Source: a virus
Virus record (IMG/VR): IMGVR_UViG_3300021364_000009
Location: 32,572-96,571 of that record
Length of the DNA: 64,000 bases
Reading direction: 5' to 3' (one strand)
A program made the translations under genes and the position numbers. Shown here piece after piece: positions 55,767-63,536 of the stretch (positions within the stretch are counted from its first letter, which is position 1; each line of letters begins with the position of its first letter). A model generated the notes under the pieces. That model was given only the letters and a program-made list of their open reading frames with translations, did no database searches and was not told the DNA's origin.

Positions 55767-58700
55767 ATGGCTGAGAACTACGGAAATAATGTATCTAATG
55801 TATTAGAGACTCTTAAATATAACTTCTCCAATGTAGTTTGGCAGGCAGGTAAGCCTCCACTCGATAGTGAATTGAACTTAGTTGGTCAGGTAAATTGGGA
55901 AAACCAAGCAGAGCATCTAAGAAATACGACACATAGTGGATTTCTTTTAGACCCTTTAAGAGCACAAGAAGACTTCTTCTTCTATGAAGAATCCTCGAAT
56001 TATTTTGAGATCAACAGAGGGTTAGACAACCCTCTTGTAGCTCTCGTAAATGGTTGGGTAGTTCCTGTTATTGGGTGTAACTCTTCAGACGGAGTTAAGA
56101 ATGTCATCACACTGCCACCCCCTCCGACTACAGAAGCAAGGACAGATGTAGTATTTCTTGAGGTTTGGAGAGCGGTTGTCTCTCCTAATGATAGTACAAA
56201 TAAGCCAGAAGAAAATGCTATTTATCCATATGGGAATGTTCAATATACACATTCTTCTTTAGCAGACGAAATGGTAGATGCAAACGTAGGTTTTGAGACA
56301 ACCAAGCGAGTGCAAGTACAATACAGACTCAGAGTTACAGAAGGAAATAACTCAATAGAAGAATACCTAGAAGGACTCGGAGCCTCTGATCTTTATGCAC
56401 AAGGGGCTTCTAATCTTCCTGTTATGGGGTACACCTTCTCTAATATGGGAGAAGAGCTTGGGGATGTAGGGTTGTGGAGAGCAGGTTCGGGAGATGCTCA
56501 GAGTAAAACAGATTTAGGGTCTGTAGACGGATATGTGTATTCCATACCTGTTTGTGCTGTCTTCCGTAGAAATAGTGGAGGATATACAGCGGTAGAGTTA
56601 AATAGTCTTCACCCTAGCCATAACGGTTCTGTTACAAGAACTCCAAGTGGGACAAAAGGCTTATTACAAAACATAACTCTTTTGAACACATTAGGTGCTT
56701 CTGACATTGGGAATATCCAAGTTCAGAATTTAATCGGCTCAGGTTTTGACGACGTACTTTTCTTTGAAGGCGGAGACACTCTCTTTGCAAAAATCGGAGA
56801 AGGGCTACAAGAAGAAATAGTAAAGCTAGACGGTATTTCTACCGCAAACTCGACTATTTCTATCGTGTCAAGAGGACATGGCGGTACACAAGCCAAGCCC
56901 CACCAAGCAGGCACTTCCGTTAAGAGATTTATAGAGCGTTCAGACAACTTATACGCAGATCAAGTACATCAAGATGATCTTCTTGATCTGCGTCATGCTG
57001 TAAATATAGGTAGTTGGGACTATACTCAACTCTTAAACAATGCTGTTTCTGATCTTCTTACTAACAATCTTAGAACGACAATGAAGCAAGCAGGTACAGG
57101 CAGTTTCTCCAAGGGTACAGTCATAGAAGAAGTTTCCGTTTTCTCTACAGACAACACCTTTACTTATTGTACTGTCCGAGACCAAGCAAATGCCGTCCGT
57201 ACTGTTTGGTCTGATGCCTCTGCTTTTCAGAGTGACATCACCTGTTTAATTGATCTATCAAACAGTAACCCCCTAGATGCACAGGGTCTTGACGTAAATA
57301 GAAAGCTCACTTGGACAATCGGTGCAGATTTTCAGCCTAGAGGTTTTTTTACAACAGGAAGAACAAACGGCACATGTTTATTCTTTAAGATCGGTGGAGA
57401 GAGTGGGACAGGTGGACTAAGATACGGAATTAACCAAAATCAGTCTACGGTTCGTTTTGTCTCTCCTAGAGAAATGGAAGGAAGATTTAATCCTTTTAAG
57501 ATTTTCTTCCCTGATTATAACAGACCTAATGCAGAGACTGAGGCTGGAGACCAAGGTCTTTATACCTCTCCAACAAAAGAAAGCGACTTTGAAGAACCCT
57601 TCATCGTTTTAGGTGGTTCTTTTCTCCCTAACACCACCTCTGCTGTGTTGGGTACTCAGATTTTCAATAGTACATTTAATGGGGAGAAAATTTGGGTTAT
57701 TAAAACCAACACTAATTATACAAACGTCAAAGACAACTTGGTGCTAAATGGGTCAACTACGTTAAGCCGACTTATTACAGATGAAGGTAAATATCCTTCG
57801 GGTTTTTATTCACAAGCTTATCTTGTAGCATACGGCGACGATGACCAAGAGACGAACAACGGGTGTTTTAAGATTATCGGAGCCTCTGATATTACGCCTA
57901 TCAATTCTTCTTTAGACGCACCGATGGCGGATGTGGATTTACCTTTCTGCTTATTTCTGAAGAGAGTAGGCTCTTCAAACGCAGACTTCGCAAACAGTAC
58001 TGCTACTCTTTCTTTAGAGATGAGAACTCAGAGATTAGACTCAAGAGACAACGATAGTTGTATTGTGTTTACTTCTGTTGAGGATGTTGACACCAACCAC
58101 AACTTCCCCGACAGTGCCGACAGAGAAGTGGATATGGTTCTGTCTACTTCTGTACTGTGGCCTCCTGCACATGGGGCTATGTCTCGAACTTTAGACTCTA
58201 TTTCTAGGGTGGGCATAAAAAATATTTCTCAGAGTTTTGTCCGAAACGCTCCAGCAGGTTTAGATCAGGACACCGCATTTAATTTTTATCCTGAGAACGA
58301 AATATATCTCCCAACGGAAAACCATATTTCTACATGGAGTCGTTTATCTTCTGAAGGAATGATTTCAGGTGAAGGTGGAAGTGCAAACTACGGTGGAAAT
58401 ATCGTTAATGGGGAAATAGATAAGGAAGCAGAAGCTTTCTATGACTTAGGTTCTAAGACTTTAGTTCTCAGACCTATCTCATATCAATCTATGAAGATTT
58501 ACCGACACGATCTGGCTACCGTGGATGCTACAGGCTCTGCGTATGCAGGTTGGTCTTCAAACCCCAATCCGCCACTCTTAGACAATAAGGTCTATTTAGT
58601 ACCCCATGAGGTCATGCCTAGATTTGGAAGGCAAGATATTCCTTACCATGTAAAAACAGGTGCTACAGACCTCTTCATGGAAGGTATTAACCACCTTTTC

Positions 58701-60938
58701 TCAGACACTAGAAATAATAACGCTAACAACGTGTTTAATATTATTGGTGGACAAGACAATGGTGGACAGTCTGTTATCAATCCAATCTTTTTCTCTACAA
58801 ACCATACATATGGAAACTTGGCAGATATTTCTACAGGAAATATCAACACTAAAGCATATGGTGCTGAGAAAGCAGAGATCGTCAATCTTCCCACTACAGA
58901 CTTTGGGACAGTTCTTAGAGGTGTGAAACTTCCACCATTCTTTGGTATTGCGAGAGTCTACGGAGTTTATGAGTTGAACGATCTAATCAGCTCTGCGACA
59001 AACTTTAATGGTTCGTGCTTTGAGTCTGACAGAGAAACTTTCAAGTCTACTATTTCTGCTAAAAACCTTCTTAGAAAAGACGCTGACTCATATACACTCT
59101 ATATTCAGAAGGGTGGTGGAGACGCACTAACAGGGGAAGAAGACTGTCATACATATATTCTAACAGAACATGCTATCGACATTTCTTTAATCCCTACATA
59201 CACGCCATCAAACAAGTTCTCAGACTTTAACTATGTTGTTGAATGTGTTGTGTTTGGTTTTGGACGTGGTTTCATCAACAAGAATAATTTTGTGCTCTCT
59301 CGTAGATATGCGGGGGATGGTTCAGATATTTCTGCCGACCCTTCGCACCTCAATCAAGTCCCAATGGTTGTACCTTCTGCGGTAGATCAGTCAGAAATAG
59401 TTTATGTAAGTGGTAGAAGAACAGTCTACCAAGGAGACCCCTTCTATACGATTGGCGGTTCAAATATTGAAATATCAGACTCTCCGTATAGAGAAGGACA
59501 AGTATTGTCCTCCAACTCTTACTACTTAAGCGAGCGTAGAGATCAATTAGATAGTGCAGGTGCTTCTGCGATAGATATTCCTAACCGCAGAACGTATGAG
59601 GTGCTTGCGTCTCTTGATTTCTACACCACCTTCGGTTCTGGCTCCATAGGTGGGTCACTCTACAAGAACACTGTTGTAGATGTAGGGTACTCAAGCAAGA
59701 TTGGTCAAATACCTTCTTCTAATGCAGAGAGTATCCCTCAGAATAACTCAGGGCTATTTACTCAGTCTAACGTAGAACTTAGCAAATCTAAATGCTCGCT
59801 TATTTTAAAGCAGAGCTACTTGGGGTTGTACTCTAATTTAGGCGAGCAACAGAAAAAACTAGTTATTCAAATGACCGAGAGTGGGGTCGTCTACGAGTTT
59901 AGTTTCAGTGCAGGAACAGAGAACACTTTAAATGATTATGTAGATGAGATAGTCGATTATTTCAAAAATCTGAGTGTCTCTGTGGAGAAAGTACAAGTTG
60001 TACGAAATGAAACTACTCCTAGTGATGAGGTGATCGCACTTATTTTCACAAGTAACTTAAACGGAGAAGAAGGTAACGCTTCTACTCTTGAAGTTTACAT
60101 AGCAGATGTTGCTGGAAATCGACTACTAGAAGGTTGGTATGCGACTCGTCTTTATAGTGGAAGAAATATTTCTACTTTTGGAGATGTCTCCACTCCACAA
60201 AAAGTAAATTTTGCGGGAGGTGCTTCTCTCCCTGCAAATGGTGGTGTGGGAAACAACGATATTTCTTTAGTGGGTATGACTTCAAGACTCCCTCTTGGAG
60301 TTCTTGTTTCTGATCATGATTTCTTGTGTGAAGACCCACTTAGAGATGGCTCTAAGTCTCTTCAGACTTTAAGCTCTAAGCTCACTTCCTTACCTTCTAC
60401 TGTGGGTGTTTCTCCAACAGGTGCTCCTTATACAAAAATAGTTGGGGCGACAGGAGAGCTTCTTCAAGCTGGGGATGGTGATGTCGAGAATTGGATTGCG
60501 TTCAATGTTTCAGACAATCCTACAGGCACAAGGAAATACAGAATACACAGAGGGGGTGGGGCAGTATTCGGAGCTTCTGGAAATGTCCCTGGAGCACCTT
60601 TAAGTTGGCTCAACGATTCCTTTGGAGAAGATTCCCGACCTATTCTTAAAGGTGGTATTCTTTCTTGTCGTGCTATGCTTGTCCGTAACTTTAAAGAGAC
60701 TGCGTTTTCAGGTTCGCCAAAAGATCGCACTTACGGTGACGAAGTACAAATGCTCATTGTTACTCAAGGTGTTTTCAAAAACGGCAAGGATGTAAGAATT
60801 GCAGGAGAAATCTCACCTAGTGGCTTTGGTGAGGGTTACGCTTCTTCCGACAGATATAGGATCAGTGGAAGACCTTTGGTTAAGGGTAATAGTCCAGACA
60901 TAAGTCCTGTAAGCCCTGCTGAATACAATAAAGGCTGA
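55767..60938 (+). CDS. Very large fibre-like virion protein with DSELNL-type N-terminal domain
   Basis: The 1723-residue protein is a paralogue of the 34811 protein over its N-terminal ~420 residues: GKPPLDSELNLVGQV, RTDVVFLEVWRAVVSP, TTKRVQVQYRLRV, GSVDGYVYSIPVCAVFRRNSG and QDDLLDLRHAV are all kept in order. The remaining 1300 residues are different, beta-rich and Asn/Gly/Ser-rich, fitting a long distal fibre or receptor-binding region. The two proteins may be alternative or co-assembled appendages on the same site. AAGGAGA lies about 9 bases before the ATG. Three bases separate its stop from the next gene's start. Confidence 0.6.
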   Translation: MAENYGNNVSNVLETLKYNFSNVVWQAGKPPLDSELNLVGQVNWENQAEHLRNTTHSGFLLDPLRAQEDFFFYEESSNYFEINRGLDNPLVALVNGWVVPVIGCNSSDGVKNVITLPPPPTTEARTDVVFLEVWRAVVSPNDSTNKPEENAIYPYGNVQYTHSSLADEMVDANVGFETTKRVQVQYRLRVTEGNNSIEEYLEGLGASDLYAQGASNLPVMGYTFSNMGEELGDVGLWRAGSGDAQSKTDLGSVDGYVYSIPVCAVFRRNSGGYTAVELNSLHPSHNGSVTRTPSGTKGLLQNITLLNTLGASDIGNIQVQNLIGSGFDDVLFFEGGDTLFAKIGEGLQEEIVKLDGISTANSTISIVSRGHGGTQAKPHQAGTSVKRFIERSDNLYADQVHQDDLLDLRHAVNIGSWDYTQLLNNAVSDLLTNNLRTTMKQAGTGSFSKGTVIEEVSVFSTDNTFTYCTVRDQANAVRTVWSDASAFQSDITCLIDLSNSNPLDAQGLDVNRKLTWTIGADFQPRGFFTTGRTNGTCLFFKIGGESGTGGLRYGINQNQSTVRFVSPREMEGRFNPFKIFFPDYNRPNAETEAGDQGLYTSPTKESDFEEPFIVLGGSFLPNTTSAVLGTQIFNSTFNGEKIWVIKTNTNYTNVKDNLVLNGSTTLSRLITDEGKYPSGFYSQAYLVAYGDDDQETNNGCFKIIGASDITPINSSLDAPMADVDLPFCLFLKRVGSSNADFANSTATLSLEMRTQRLDSRDNDSCIVFTSVEDVDTNHNFPDSADREVDMVLSTSVLWPPAHGAMSRTLDSISRVGIKNISQSFVRNAPAGLDQDTAFNFYPENEIYLPTENHISTWSRLSSEGMISGEGGSANYGGNIVNGEIDKEAEAFYDLGSKTLVLRPISYQSMKIYRHDLATVDATGSAYAGWSSNPNPPLLDNKVYLVPHEVMPRFGRQDIPYHVKTGATDLFMEGINHLFSDTRNNNANNVFNIIGGQDNGGQSVINPIFFSTNHTYGNLADISTGNINTKAYGAEKAEIVNLPTTDFGTVLRGVKLPPFFGIARVYGVYELNDLISSATNFNGSCFESDRETFKSTISAKNLLRKDADSYTLYIQKGGGDALTGEEDCHTYILTEHAIDISLIPTYTPSNKFSDFNYVVECVVFGFGRGFINKNNFVLSRRYAGDGSDISADPSHLNQVPMVVPSAVDQSEIVYVSGRRTVYQGDPFYTIGGSNIEISDSPYREGQVLSSNSYYLSERRDQLDSAGASAIDIPNRRTYEVLASLDFYTTFGSGSIGGSLYKNTVVDVGYSSKIGQIPSSNAESIPQNNSGLFTQSNVELSKSKCSLILKQSYLGLYSNLGEQQKKLVIQMTESGVVYEFSFSAGTENTLNDYVDEIVDYFKNLSVSVEKVQVVRNETTPSDEVIALIFTSNLNGEEGNASTLEVYIADVAGNRLLEGWYATRLYSGRNISTFGDVSTPQKVNFAGGASLPANGGVGNNDISLVGMTSRLPLGVLVSDHDFLCEDPLRDGSKSLQTLSSKLTSLPSTVGVSPTGAPYTKIVGATGELLQAGDGDVENWIAFNVSDNPTGTRKYRIHRGGGAVFGASGNVPGAPLSWLNDSFGEDSRPILKGGILSCRAMLVRNFKETAFSGSPKDRTYGDEVQMLIVTQGVFKNGKDVRIAGEISPSGFGEGYASSDRYRISGRPLVKGNSPDISPVSPAEYNKG

Positions 60939-60941
60939 TCT

Positions 60942-61244
60942 ATGACTTCAGAAGAAATAGAAGCTATCAAAAGTCTTTTCGATCTGCCTTTAGGTTCTTT
61001 TCCTAGAGGCGGGATAGCTTCTTCTCTGAAAGTAAAAGTGATTAGTATGCCTAATGCACTTACTTTAAGAAATAAATCAGGCAGTTCCTTTTCAATAACG
61101 AAAGAAAATCAGAACTACCTTGTTTGTATTGAAAGGTCAGGAGTGGTTGAGCGGTTTGAGACTTCAGATTTTGTAGAAGCCGTCAAACACCTCACTACTC
61201 CCATCCTTATAGAAGAAATAGTGTCTAAGTGTCAGAGTCTTTGA
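60942..61244 (+). CDS. Hypothetical small protein closing the late block
   Basis: The 100-residue protein has an N-terminal helix (TSEEIEAIKSLFD), a strand-rich centre (SLKVKVISMPNALTLRNKSG; NYLVCIERSGVVERF) and a C-terminal helix. No family was recognised. AAAGG lies about 7 bases before the ATG. Its end overlaps the convergent ribbon-helix-helix gene by 20 bases. By position it is the last gene of the late transcript. Confidence 0.55.
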   Translation: MTSEEIEAIKSLFDLPLGSFPRGGIASSLKVKVISMPNALTLRNKSGSSFSITKENQNYLVCIERSGVVERFETSDFVEAVKHLTTPILIEEIVSKCQSL

Positions 61245-61401
61245 TTGAAGGCATTTTCTTTATATCTTTGTAAGCAACCTTCCAAGCTCTTTGAATTAGC
61301 CAAGAGGCAGAGCGATCTAGTCGTTCTTTTTCATTTTTAAGCTGTTCTAGTATTTCTTTTGGAAGGTAGATGCTTACTTTGTTTTTCTTGTGGTCAGCCA
61401 T
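61225..61401 (-). CDS. Ribbon-helix-helix DNA-binding protein (TIGR04563-like)
   Basis: The 58-residue protein starts at ATG 61401, supported by AAGGAGA about 7 bases upstream; a longer frame to 61446 overlaps the zinc-finger gene. The strand VSIYLPKEI followed by two helices (LEQLKNEKERLDRS, ASWLIQRAWKVAYKDI) is the ribbon-helix-helix layout. The sequence closely recalls the small TIGR04563 family that I associate with Myxococcota. Such proteins bind operator DNA as dimers, so it is a likely repressor or transcription regulator. It is coupled to the zinc-finger gene by TAAGAATG. Confidence 0.65.
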   Translation of the reverse strand: MADHKKNKVSIYLPKEILEQLKNEKERLDRSASWLIQRAWKVAYKDIKKMPSIKDSDT

Positions 61402-61403
61402 TC

Positions 61404-61838
61404 TTATTTCTCCTTCATTGCTTTTTGTCTTTGTCGGTAAGCCCAACGATTATCTCTTTTCCTACAAATCTCTGAACAATGTCTTTCTTTGTTGGGGGCA
61501 ACAGGTAAATCACAATCTTTCCAAGCACATATCTTTATTAGGGCTTTCTCTTTTGCGATCTTTTCTTTTTGTCTTTGTCGGTAAGCCCATCGGTTATCTC
61601 TTTTCCTACAAACTTCAGAACAATGTCTTTCTTTGTTGGGGGCAACTCTGTTGATGCAGTCTTTCCAAGCACATATCTTTATTGGTGGCTTTCTTCCGGG
61701 GCATTTATAGTGGTAGCACTTCTCAGAAGTCATTCTGAATTCTACCGCAGAGCACATGAGGTATTTCCCACACCTCCACCTACGCTCTCCCTGACTGTCA
61801 GTATAATATCTAACAATACACTGATTATGGCTCGACAT
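61404..61838 (-). CDS. Tandem zinc-finger protein (two near-identical Cys4 repeats)
   Basis: The 144-residue protein contains two 39-residue repeats (residues 53-91 and 101-139) that differ at only a few positions. Each has C-x4-C ... H-C-x3-C (ICAWKDC ... RHCSEVCRKR) followed by a basic DNRWAYRQRQK helix, so each probably binds one zinc and contacts nucleic acid. The first 50 residues hold five more Cys (RWRCGKYLMC; EKCYHYKCPGR), possibly a further zinc site. The start overlaps the preceding stop by 14 bases. Function is unknown; a DNA- or RNA-binding regulator is likely. Confidence 0.65.
   Translation of the reverse strand: MSSHNQCIVRYYTDSQGERRWRCGKYLMCSAVEFRMTSEKCYHYKCPGRKPPIKICAWKDCINRVAPNKERHCSEVCRKRDNRWAYRQRQKEKIAKEKALIKICAWKDCDLPVAPNKERHCSEICRKRDNRWAYRQRQKAMKEK
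61422..61682. repeat. Tandem repeat encoding duplicated zinc fingers
   Basis: Units at 61566-61682 and 61422-61538 (117 bases each, period 144) encode near-identical zinc fingers. High DNA similarity suggests a recent internal duplication. Confidence 0.8.
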
Positions 61839-62490
61839 TTTCCTCTTCTCTCTTTAACGGTTCGAGTCCCATACTCAAAACAGACAAATCTGAAGTATAG
61901 TCTTCTCCTGCGAAGAACTTTTTCATTATCATGATTTCGTCTTTTTCTTGGTCGTACTCTATTTCTCTTAATACAAGATAAGCTGAACCCTCTTCTACGG
62001 GGTTTGGTGACGAAGAGATAATGCAACTAGCTAAAGGCTTAAAGCCTTCTTCATCTTCTTCAGGGCATAAGAGAAAGTTAAAACAGTTTAGTTGCATCTC
62101 TTCGATGCTAGGATCGTATATTTCTCGAACATAATCGCCTACGGTTGGGTTCTCAGACTTAGGTCTCCAAGAAATAGGGGGGCTTATTTTCAACCCTTCA
62201 TTCGATAGGTAAGCTCTCATACCTGAATTGAAGTTAAACCCTCTTCCTTGGCTTTCGATGAAGCTCTTTTTATTAGGTGTTTCTTCGTTTTCAAAGTAAG
62301 AGTTGATCCCTTCTGCAAAAGTTGCAAAGGACAAGTCCACGACTTGCTCAAGAGGTAAAGGATTAACTTTCACAGGAGAGTCCTTAGCTTGTCCTTTATA
62401 TTTATAGGCTTCCCTCTTTTTTTTATTCTTTGCATTTTTTCGTAAGTGTCTCTTTTGAACATCACGCTTTTTTGTGCTTTTCTTTGTCAT
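61825..62490 (-). CDS. Hypothetical protein with very basic N-terminus
   Basis: The 221-residue protein begins with a strongly basic stretch (TKKSTKKRDVQKRHLRKNAK), likely nucleic-acid binding, followed by a globular acidic and aromatic part (VDLSFATFAEGINSYF; MQLNCFNFLLCPEEDEEG; YLVLREIEYDQEKDEIMIM). ATG 62490 was chosen because AAGGA lies about 10 bases upstream; a longer frame to 62547 overlaps the Myb-repeat gene more deeply. No family was recognised. It lies between two putative DNA-binding proteins in a set of overlapping minus-strand genes. Confidence 0.55.
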   Translation of the reverse strand: MTKKSTKKRDVQKRHLRKNAKNKKKREAYKYKGQAKDSPVKVNPLPLEQVVDLSFATFAEGINSYFENEETPNKKSFIESQGRGFNFNSGMRAYLSNEGLKISPPISWRPKSENPTVGDYVREIYDPSIEEMQLNCFNFLLCPEEDEEGFKPLASCIISSSPNPVEEGSAYLVLREIEYDQEKDEIMIMKKFFAGEDYTSDLSVLSMGLEPLKREEENVEP

Positions 62491-63325
62491 TTTGGAACTG
62501 TCCTTTCTTTCCCTTACTAATACCGACCTTGCTGTATTTTTTAGCACAGGCTTGTTTTGTACGACCTAGAGTTTCTGCGATACTTAAGTATGTCGCACCT
62601 TTATTTCTTTGTTCGACAAGGTACTGTATATCTTCTTCGCTCCAAATATAGTTCACTTCGAGCATACAGCCTCTCATCTTTGTTCGTACTGACTCGATAC
62701 TTCGCCCGATTTCTTCAGACATTTGTCTTACTGTAAAGCCCTTTGAATGGAGTTCGTAGAGCTTGTCCGTCTGTTCTTGGCTCCAAGGGTTCTTCTCAAG
62801 AGTAAGCCCTAATCGTGTGGCTTTTTGCTTCACTGAAAGACGAGTGCGATTTAGCTTTTTAGCTATTTCTATAGAGGATTTAATTCCAGCATTGTTTTTT
62901 AAATACCGTATTTCTCTTTTAGTCCAAGCATTAGGTTTCTTTTTGTCCGTGATGTATCCACGAATATCTCGGACTTTTATGCCCATAGCTCTCAACTTAG
63001 AACTTAAACTCTTCTCAGACTTACCTATTTCTTCCGCTACGTCAGCTATCGTTCTTTTTAAGACTTGAGCTTTGACGTACTCTTCCCTCTCTTCTGTCCA
63101 AAAAGTATTTTTGGGTCTTTTCTTGAGAAGATTTCCATCTCTCTCTTTAGAGACGGATATGCCTAAGTCTCTGATCTTCGATCTGACAGAGCTTTCAGAT
63201 CGACCTAGCCTTTCAGCTAGGTCTTCTATTGTGAAGTATTTTACGCCATATCGAATTACGAGAGTGTCTTCATAAGTCCACTTCTTTTTGTGGTTCTCAG
63301 TCTTCGATTTCGTAGACATACTCAA
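62462..63325 (-). CDS. Protein with five tandem Myb/SANT-like helix-turn-helix repeats
   Basis: The 287-residue protein is built of five ~42-residue repeats at about residues 16-57, 76-118, 134-174, 181-222 and 228-269. Each opens with an aromatic W (KKWTYED, TFWTEER, NAWTKRE, NPWSQEQ, YIWSEED), then has a helix-turn-helix core (IEDLAERLGRSESSVRSKI and variants) and an LGI/MGI-type end. This is the Myb/SANT-like or GcrA-like DNA-binding pattern. The array should bind an extended DNA site. A basic tail (KGKKGQFQNDKEKHKKA) follows. The start is a TTG with GGGAG 6 bases upstream; ATG 63319 is an alternative. It overlaps the genes on both sides. Confidence 0.75.
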   Translation of the reverse strand: MSMSTKSKTENHKKKWTYEDTLVIRYGVKYFTIEDLAERLGRSESSVRSKIRDLGISVSKERDGNLLKKRPKNTFWTEEREEYVKAQVLKRTIADVAEEIGKSEKSLSSKLRAMGIKVRDIRGYITDKKKPNAWTKREIRYLKNNAGIKSSIEIAKKLNRTRLSVKQKATRLGLTLEKNPWSQEQTDKLYELHSKGFTVRQMSEEIGRSIESVRTKMRGCMLEVNYIWSEEDIQYLVEQRNKGATYLSIAETLGRTKQACAKKYSKVGISKGKKGQFQNDKEKHKKA

Positions 63326-63536
63326 ACTTTGCTCCCTCGATTAAAAAGCCGTATTCTTCTGTAAGTGCTTCAAGGATAGCTTCTTGATCTATGTCTTCTT
63401 CAGAGGCTCCTTCTTGGAGTACCATCTCTACTGTTTTTGGAAGTTCTTCTTCAGAGTAATCTTGAAACTCAAGCTCCTCATCATCCAAGTCCGTGTCCCA
63501 AGTGATACTTATTTTTAGAATTGTTTTTAGTGCCAA
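63297..63536 (-). CDS. Small acidic hypothetical protein
   Basis: The 79-residue protein is extremely acidic (LDDEELEFQDYSEEELPK; GASEEDIDQEAILEALTEEY) with a strand-like start (LKTILKISITWDTD) and end (AKFEYVYEIED). The start is a TTG with GGGAG 7 bases upstream, overlapping the UvdE-like stop by 10 bases. Its acidity could suit DNA mimicry, as in some phage anti-restriction or nuclease-inhibitor proteins, but nothing else supports that. Confidence 0.5.
   Translation of the reverse strand: MALKTILKISITWDTDLDDEELEFQDYSEEELPKTVEMVLQEGASEEDIDQEAILEALTEEYGFLIEGAKFEYVYEIED

Noticed and set aside
61370-61934. Plus-strand frames of 94 and 121 residues opposite the zinc-finger gene
   Set aside because: They are shadows of the repeated minus-strand gene, have no ribosome-binding sites, and mirror its repeat.
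63297-63536. DNA-mimic anti-restriction protein
   Set aside because: Only acidity supports it; kept as a hypothetical protein.
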